IMG/VR virus record: IMGVR_UViG_3300010370_000077
Span: 1-40,508 of that record
DNA length: 40,508 nt
Origin: a virus
Strand: one strand, 5' to 3'
The notes under the pieces are model-generated. The model saw only the letters and a list, made by a program, of their open reading frames with translations. It ran no database searches and was not told the origin of the DNA. Positions 36,870 through 40,508 of this stretch are shown here, piece by piece (positions within the stretch are counted from its first letter, which is position 1; each line of letters opens with the position of its first letter). Both the position numbers and the translations under genes were made by a program.

Positions 36870-37997
36870 CTAGTTGGGGCGGATACGCATGAACCAACCT
36901 GTGTCGTCACCCTCGATTAACCAGCGGGGAAGCCAGTTCTTACGGGAGTAAGCCACGCCGGCGCCACCTTTGTGGCTGACGTAGCCGCCGTTGACGAGGT
37001 TGGCCTCGCCGTAGGGGTCGTTCATGATGAAGTGCGTGGGCGTGAATCCCACCACGACGCTCCAGTGGCCGCCGCCGGTTGGATCGCTGACTGGACCTTT
37101 ATGTAGCCAGCCGACAGGGACAGGGTGGCCGTTGCTGATTTCGCTCTCCAGGTCTTCGACCGTGCCGTCCATCTCGAAGGTGGCGGTGAGTCCCAGGGCT
37201 TTTAATGCGGCGATTTGGGCCTTGGGGTCGGTGGTATCACCAAAGCGAGCGCGGAGTTTGTTGTACTCGTAGTCGCCCGAGATCTTGCCGTAGTACCGCG
37301 CCACCATTGCGCAGCTGGAGCTGAAACACTGGCGGTAGCCGGTTGCTCCATCGTCGGGTCCGAGTTGGTATTCGTAGGCGACCTTGAGGATTTTTTCCTT
37401 GGGTTTGACCTTGGGTTTGGTGCCAGCGTGTTGTTCCATCAGCTGGATTAGCTTGCCGGCGTAGTTGGGGTCGGTGGCATAGCCTTCGCGCACCAGCCAT
37501 TGGGCGGCTTCTTCGCGGGTGGTGGCGCCGTTACAACCCTTGTATTGCTTGTAGTCCTTGTACCAGTGGTCGACCAGGTAGATCACGCACGACAACAGGT
37601 CCGGGAAGTCAATGAACGTGTCGGTAATCGTGACCCACTGGCCGTTGATGAATTCTTGGGTTTTGGTGGCGCTGCCTTCGCCTTTTAGCCCGAAAAAGTT
37701 GTTTCTGCCTGAAACCAGCTTGCCGTAACCGGATTCCAGTGCCCATTGGGCAGCGACAAGTTCTGGAAATTTGGCGCCGGCGACGCGGGCAGCTTCAAGC
37801 ACACCTTCCCAGGTGTTGGGGAAGCTGCTTTGTTTGCCGGCTACGCTCCAGGTTTTGAACCAGCCCTGGTCGCGGCCGAGGATGTTGGGGTTGGCCTTAT
37901 TGATGGCTTGCTCCAGCTCGGTGATGGCGGCGAGCTGGTGCGGAAGGGCCTTGTAGTAGCGAAAGAGATCGGCGAGACGGATCTTTGTGGTTGCCAT
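36870..37997 (-). CDS. Endolysin with glucosaminidase and C39-like peptidase domains
   Basis: A 375-residue protein. Residues about 60-190 match the LYZ2/glucosaminidase fold: EGVLEAARVAGAKFPELVAA, ALESGYGKLVSGRNNFFGLK, then YATDPNYAGKLIQLMEQH. The Glu in ALESGYG is the likely catalytic residue. Residues about 215-365 resemble a C39-type cysteine peptidase: YRQCFSSSCAMVARYY (Cys), GGHWSVVVGF (His) and FIMNDPYGE (Asp). The peptidase half may cut stem peptides. There is no signal peptide, so a holin is needed. The small membrane protein gene directly upstream is a candidate. Alternatively it is a virion-associated lysin. Confidence 0.88.
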   Translation of the reverse strand: MATTKIRLADLFRYYKALPHQLAAITELEQAINKANPNILGRDQGWFKTWSVAGKQSSFPNTWEGVLEAARVAGAKFPELVAAQWALESGYGKLVSGRNNFFGLKGEGSATKTQEFINGQWVTITDTFIDFPDLLSCVIYLVDHWYKDYKQYKGCNGATTREEAAQWLVREGYATDPNYAGKLIQLMEQHAGTKPKVKPKEKILKVAYEYQLGPDDGATGYRQCFSSSCAMVARYYGKISGDYEYNKLRARFGDTTDPKAQIAALKALGLTATFEMDGTVEDLESEISNGHPVPVGWLHKGPVSDPTGGGHWSVVVGFTPTHFIMNDPYGEANLVNGGYVSHKGGAGVAYSRKNWLPRWLIEGDDTGWFMRIRPN

Positions 37998-38015
37998 TAC
38001 AAGGCCCTCGGGTAA

Positions 38016-38159
38016 TCAGAAACGGCGCTTGGGGAAAGTCAGCCGGAGTGCCTGAAGAATTAGTTGGATCCAGCTGTTGGATTTCAGGCTGCTCATACCG
38101 ATGATTTCGGAGCCGGCGGCAACCACGACGGCTGCTACGGCAATCTGTTGGTCAGTCAT
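38016..38159 (-). CDS. Small membrane protein, holin candidate
   Basis: 47 residues from ATG 38159: MTDQQIAVAAVVVAAGSEII, then GMSSLKSNSWIQLILQALRL and TFPKRRF. Residues 5-21 form a hydrophobic helix, and the C-terminal part is amphipathic and basic. This is the size of very small holins, and the gene lies 18 bases before the endolysin start. A TTG at 38201 would add 14 residues but lacks a ribosome site. A TCTACTACA element is about 30 bases upstream. Confidence 0.65.
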   Translation of the reverse strand: MTDQQIAVAAVVVAAGSEIIGMSSLKSNSWIQLILQALRLTFPKRRF

Positions 38160-38186
38160 AAAAAAGATGTGGCCTTTCTTGAGTTT

Positions 38187-38201
38187 AGCTGTAGTAGACA
38201 A
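38187..38201 (-). promoter_or_regulatory. TCTACTACA element upstream of the holin candidate
   Basis: Minus strand TTGTCTACTACAGCT lies 28-42 bases before ATG 38159, in gene orientation. It matches the TACTACA core seen before terL, the cysteine-repeat gene, the 30257 gene and the 31377 gene. Confidence 0.45.
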
Positions 38202-38258
38202 GAGCGCCAGAGCACGTAATAGTTTCTACGGCTACCGTTCCAGTAGCCACTGCCAGGT

Positions 38259-38579
38259 ATGGACCATCGCATCGAGGATGGCCAATACTTAAATAAAAAA
38301 GAGGCGAAATTAAGGTTTAGGCAATCAATCCTGAGCGATTGGGATAACAAGTGCGCGTATTGCGGTGATGACCTCAGGCGCAATGCCACGCTGGATCACG
38401 TACACCCCAAGATGAAGGGAGGCCTGACGCACCAGTGGAATTTGGTGGCGTGCTGCTTCGCGTGCAATATCGGTAAGTCGTCGGAGGATTGGCTGGAGTG
38501 GTATAGGCGCCAGCCGTTCTGGACGGCAGAAAGGGAGGATCAGATTATTTTTTGGATCACTGGAGGTCTTGTTGCTTAG
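38259..38579 (+). CDS. HNH endonuclease on the opposite strand of the lysis genes
   Basis: A 106-residue protein with the HNH core CAYCGDDL, ATLDHVHPKMKGGLTHQWN and CFACNIGK. It has two CxxC zinc pairs, the catalytic His in LDHVHP and the Asn in WNLV. No extra DNA-binding domain is present, as in small phage HNH proteins that aid packaging or act as free-standing homing enzymes. It faces against the surrounding late genes and its 3' end overlaps the leftward 38742 gene by 23 bases. Homing or packaging use is open; distance from terL favours homing. Confidence 0.88.
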   Translation: MDHRIEDGQYLNKKEAKLRFRQSILSDWDNKCAYCGDDLRRNATLDHVHPKMKGGLTHQWNLVACCFACNIGKSSEDWLEWYRRQPFWTAEREDQIIFWITGGLVA

Positions 38580-38742
38580 GGTCCCAGCCCATGCCTTCGA
38601 GATACATCACGGCAATGTAGTGGTCCTCGGCGTAACGGCAGACGCTATCTTTGCAAGCGCGGTAATACAGTTCGCCGCGTTCGTTCATTAGTTGCTCCAG
38701 GCGATAGCCGTTGCCGTGGTCGGTGACGTGGATGACGGCCAT
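38557..38742 (-). CDS. Small unknown protein
   Basis: A 61-residue protein: MAVIHVTDHGNGYRLEQLMN, ERGELYYRACKDSVCRYAED, then HYIAVMYLEGMGWDPKQQ. The beta-hairpin-like start and GYRLEQ..NERGELYYRA pattern suggest a small beta domain. Its start overlaps the stop of the membrane protein gene by one base. The last 23 bases lie antisense to the HNH gene. No family recognised. Confidence 0.74.
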   Translation of the reverse strand: MAVIHVTDHGNGYRLEQLMNERGELYYRACKDSVCRYAEDHYIAVMYLEGMGWDPKQQDLQ

Positions 38743-38984
38743 CAGCGGCGCAGCTCTAATTTGATAATACGAACGTCGTGATCTTTTACGGTGTCTTCCA
38801 GTTCACCAACGCGGGTTTTGAACTGTTCTTGATTTTGAATAACACGCTCCAGCTGAGATGGAACTGTGTAAACCAAGTAGCCGATTCCAGTAATACCGCC
38901 GCCGGCTAAAAGGACCAGCAAGCCGGCAGCAGCTTCTTGCTTGACGCCCCGCCAAAAACCAGTGTCAGACGGAGTTTGTGTCAC
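38742..38984 (-). CDS. Membrane protein with C-terminal coiled coil (holin or spanin candidate)
   Basis: An 80-residue protein. Residues about 16-40 (EAAAGLLVLLAGGGITGIGY, then LVYTV) form one transmembrane helix, and residues 45-80 a heptad coiled coil (RVIQNQEQFKTRVGELEDTV, KDHDVRIIKLELRR). One TM helix plus periplasmic-length coiled coil is the layout of inner-membrane spanins, but many phage structural or holin-like genes look the same. It lies five genes before the endolysin in the late unit. No Rz1-like gene is adjacent. Confidence 0.75.
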   Translation of the reverse strand: MTQTPSDTGFWRGVKQEAAAGLLVLLAGGGITGIGYLVYTVPSQLERVIQNQEQFKTRVGELEDTVKDHDVRIIKLELRR

Positions 38985-39022
38985 CGCAGTCAGTTGACCT
39001 GACTACATCTTATTAGGGTCTA

Positions 39023-39160
39023 TTAGCCTTTTCCTTGGCCGCGCAGTTTTTTGCGCCCGTGGTTGGGTTTGCTGCGCTGGCCTTGACCTTGGCGAGTGAG
39101 TTTGGGCGCTCCAGGTTGGTGCTGAACAGCCTTGGCGCCGACTTTGCTTTTAACCGCCAT
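39023..39160 (-). CDS. Small basic cyanophage protein (MAVKSK type)
   Basis: 45 residues, translated by eye from ATG 39160: MAVKSKVGAKAVQHQPGAPK, LTRQGQGQRSKPNHGRKK, then LRGQGKG and TAA. The QPG.PK.TRQGQG..SKPNHGRKK.RGQGK pattern is familiar from small proteins next to tail fibre genes in cyanophages; function unknown. Extremely basic and probably disordered, so RNA or DNA binding is possible. It overlaps the preceding stop by one base (TGATG). Confidence 0.85.
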   Translation of the reverse strand: MAVKSKVGAKAVQHQPGAPKLTRQGQGQRSKPNHGRKKLRGQGKG

Positions 39161-39687
39161 CAGACTGCTTCGCCACTGCTAACAGACTGAATCCCATCAA
39201 CATCAATAAGCTCAGTAGCAGCAGGCTCATCAAGGACAGGAGCATAGGGATCCCGAGGCCAGACGGGGTAGTCAGCGCCAGTAATGTATGTCGCCAGGGC
39301 TGGGGTGTCTACGGTCTCGCGGATGGCGGTCACTTTGGCGCCGGTGGCAAGGCGGATATCTTCGCGCCAGGTCTTGAGGGTGGGGTCAGCGGGTTTGCCG
39401 TTATCAGCCTCGCGGATGATGATCCAGTCGGTCGGGGCGAGCAGGCTGTTGGCGGTTTGCCGGGTGGCGGCGGCCCATTGCTCAACCAGCTGGGTGTGAT
39501 CCTTGGGTACGGTTGGTGACCACCAGAAACGCTGGTCGTAGGACGGCGGGTCGGGGACTTCCTCGATGCCGATGGCGGCGCGTTCCTCGGGTGTTGCCCG
39601 CCGCAGCCAGTTGGCAGGGTAATTCACGCCCATCCAACGGAATGGGGCATCTAAAGACAGGGGACGCCCGTCAGGCAGCACGAACAT
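39160..39687 (-). CDS. Tail fibre assembly-like protein
   Basis: A 175-residue protein: MFVLPDGRPLSLDAPFRWMG, NYPANWLRRATPEERAAIGI, QRFWWSPTVPKDHTQLVEQW, LLAPTDWIIIREADNGKPAD, TWREDIRLATGAKVTAIRE. The LPxNWL..ATPEER...GI and LL..TDW...R..D.G......L..WR..+R pattern is that of phage tail fibre assembly/chaperone proteins. It probably folds the large adhesin upstream. The first 15 residues are repeated in a 19-residue remnant on the far side of the HNH insertion. Its start overlaps the HNH 3' end by 17 bases. Confidence 0.85.
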   Translation of the reverse strand: MFVLPDGRPLSLDAPFRWMGVNYPANWLRRATPEERAAIGIEEVPDPPSYDQRFWWSPTVPKDHTQLVEQWAAATRQTANSLLAPTDWIIIREADNGKPADPTLKTWREDIRLATGAKVTAIRETVDTPALATYITGADYPVWPRDPYAPVLDEPAATELIDVDGIQSVSSGEAV

Positions 39688-40288
39688 CGTCAGGCTCCAA
39701 GCGGTTAGATTTTCGCAGGTTTTCTGCGGCGGGCAAGTACTGCAGATTTTCTACAGTGTGAAAACCACATACGGTTTTGCCCTGCAAAGGGTGTATGTGA
39801 TCCACATGATAACCGGGTGGGCATTCAGCGTAAAACTTTTTTATTGCTTCCAGATCTGCCCATGCTGGAATGGCCTGCCTTAGGTTTGCGCGTCTTTTGG
39901 CTGCGGCGTGCTTCCAATACCCCGGATTTTTGTTAATCCACTTAAGGTTTGTAGTGCGAACTTTATTTGAGTCCAGTTTCCATTTGGCTCTAGATCGCTC
40001 TAGTTCGTTTTCATGGTTTGCATAGTACCGCTGCTTTCCTATAGCAGACACACGCTCTTGATTGTTTTTATACCATTCACGTTGCTTTTGCACTAAACTT
40101 TTGTTTTTATGCATTCGGCAAACACGACATTCTTTGCTAGACGTATATCGCAGGTCTAAATGACCATATTTACACTTTTTGTTAGTAAAATAAAATCTAA
40201 GTTTTAAGCTTTTTGCCGCTTCAAAGGTGGTCGGGAAAAATGCAGCTTCACTATTATCTTGAAGAAATAGTTTTTTAAGTTCAATCAT
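39671..40288 (-). CDS. HNH homing endonuclease with N-terminal zinc ribbon
   Basis: A 205-residue protein. Residues 36-62 hold KKCKYGHLDLRY followed by KECRVCRMHKNK, a four-ligand zinc ribbon. The centre is a lysine/asparagine-rich helix that looks like a spacer (REWYKNNQERVSAIGKQRYY). The C-terminal HNH is YHVDHIHPLQGKTVCGFH followed by VENLQYLPAAENLRKSNR, with the expected His-Asn-His residues. A+T content is clearly higher than in its neighbours, so it is a likely recent mobile arrival. It splits a tail fibre assembly gene, leaving a truncated N-terminal copy upstream. The HNH start overlaps that remnant's stop by three bases plus. Confidence 0.9.
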   Translation of the reverse strand: MIELKKLFLQDNSEAAFFPTTFEAAKSLKLRFYFTNKKCKYGHLDLRYTSSKECRVCRMHKNKSLVQKQREWYKNNQERVSAIGKQRYYANHENELERSRAKWKLDSNKVRTTNLKWINKNPGYWKHAAAKRRANLRQAIPAWADLEAIKKFYAECPPGYHVDHIHPLQGKTVCGFHTVENLQYLPAAENLRKSNRLEPDDVRAA

Positions 40289-40340
40289 GATGCTTAAACG
40301 GGGCGTCGGGGCTGAGGGGGCGTCCGTCGAGGATGAACAT
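40281..40340 (-). pseudogene. Truncated N-terminal remnant of the tail fibre assembly gene
   Basis: Translated by eye from ATG 40340: MFILDGRPLSPDAPFKHHD, then TGA. Residues 1-16 match the start of the intact gene at 39687 (MFVLPDGRPLSLDAPFR) in 13 of 16 positions when one Pro is gapped. The reading frame then enters the HNH start and stops. It is either a second paralogue destroyed by the HNH insertion or a duplication made during insertion. Confidence 0.75.
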
Positions 40341-40379
40341 GGATCTAGGGCGTTGGTTTGAGTTTAGGCCGCGTGGCAA

Positions 40380-40508
40380 TTAGCGGGCACGGGCATAAGC
40401 AAATGGGTTCTCCGCGAAACAGGCGTATATGTACGTCCCGCCACTGGCGTTATATGCGGCGTCTGAATTGCGAAGTTTGAAACCATTTGAATTTATGTCA
40501 AATGCCGA
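40380..40508 (-). CDS. C-terminal end of the large tail fibre gene (partial, enters from window edge)
   Basis: Translated from the window end: SAFDINSNGFKLRNSDAAYN, then ASGGTYIYACFAENPFAYAR, AR and TAA at 40380. The SNGFKLR..........N.SG..YIY..FAENPF.Y..AR ending is the standard C-terminus of cyanophage tail proteins of the kind found at 2236-1, which itself breaks off at the matching place (HDTARDTYNVAA). The two segments are therefore one gene across the circular join. Joined directly they are out of frame: one leftover base at position 1, while this segment begins in codon phase at 40508. Confidence 0.9.
   Translation of the reverse strand, partial: SAFDINSNGFKLRNSDAAYNASGGTYIYACFAENPFAYARAR

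Noticed and set aside
38016-38201. TTG start at 38201 for the holin candidate
   Set aside because: No ribosome site precedes it and it would include the TACTACA element in the coding region; ATG 38159 is simpler.
1-40508. Prophage hypothesis (integrase, repressor, attachment site)
   Set aside because: No integrase or excisionase motifs, no attachment-like tRNA fragment and no host flanks. The small HTH and RHH genes alone do not show lysogeny.
1-40508. CRISPR array, tRNA genes or the cyanobacterial HIP1 octamer GCGATCGC
   Set aside because: No regularly spaced repeat-spacer blocks or cloverleaf-forming segments were noticed, and no GCGATCGC was seen in a manual scan; a program should confirm.

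Overview
The window reads as one near-complete genome of a cyanobacterial siphovirus (an estimated 55-58 % G+C). No host DNA, tRNA, rRNA, CRISPR, integrase, excisionase, photosynthesis or lysogeny gene was seen. The evidence for a cyanophage is the set of protein families: lambda-type tail tip proteins (M, L, K, I, J), tail proteins with lectin, SPRY and repeated WTGNG-type domains typical of cyanophage tails, a 45-residue 'MAVKSK' basic protein, a DUF6496 protein, a DUF4055-type portal, a DUF3310 protein, a dCTP deaminase and a family A DNA polymerase. A Synechococcus/Cyanobium-like host is inferred, not shown.

The two window ends are two pieces of one tail-fibre gene. An open reading frame running leftward off base 1 carries the N-terminal 745 codons, and bases 40508-40380 encode a typical C-terminus of the same family. 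The molecule is therefore circular or circularly permuted. The exact join is out of frame, so about 30-50 bases are probably missing or there is a sequence error.

Layout. A very long leftward late unit starts near 23.5 kb and runs down through base 1, across the join and on to 36.6 kb. Its order is small terminase, two tiny secreted-type peptides, large terminase, two small basic proteins, two 138-residue tail-tube paralogues, portal, a collagen-repeat protein, scaffold, major capsid, head-tail connector genes, tail chaperones with a programmed-frameshift candidate, tape measure, tail tip proteins, fibres, a homing HNH insertion, small membrane proteins and a two-domain endolysin. A short leftward operon of three unknown genes (24868-23563) diverges from a rightward pair (24986-25590). 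A leftward PD-(D/E)XK nuclease and ssDNA-binding candidate (26618-25779, 27278-26697) diverge from the rightward early/replication unit. That unit holds primase-helicase, many small overlapping genes, dCTP deaminase, zinc-ribbon and helix-turn-helix proteins, DNA polymerase and a ribbon-helix-helix candidate. It ends at 36649, where its last stop codon overlaps the stop of the leftward unit. No gene-free stretch exceeds about 190 bases.

The most unusual signals are in the DNA rather than in the genes. (1) The heptamer GCTCCAG occurs about 35 times on the + strand between 24.15 and 39.11 kb, against about 6 for its complement, whichever way the genes run; it is near background in the other 24 kb. 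(2) Three nested, variant-matched inverted repeats lie inside the 3' end of the primase-helicase gene. (3) ATGAATGG iterons occur at an exact 24-base period. (4) A consensus promoter fires directly into a strong terminator-like hairpin, followed by a palindrome. (5) A TACTACA element precedes five genes, always in gene orientation.
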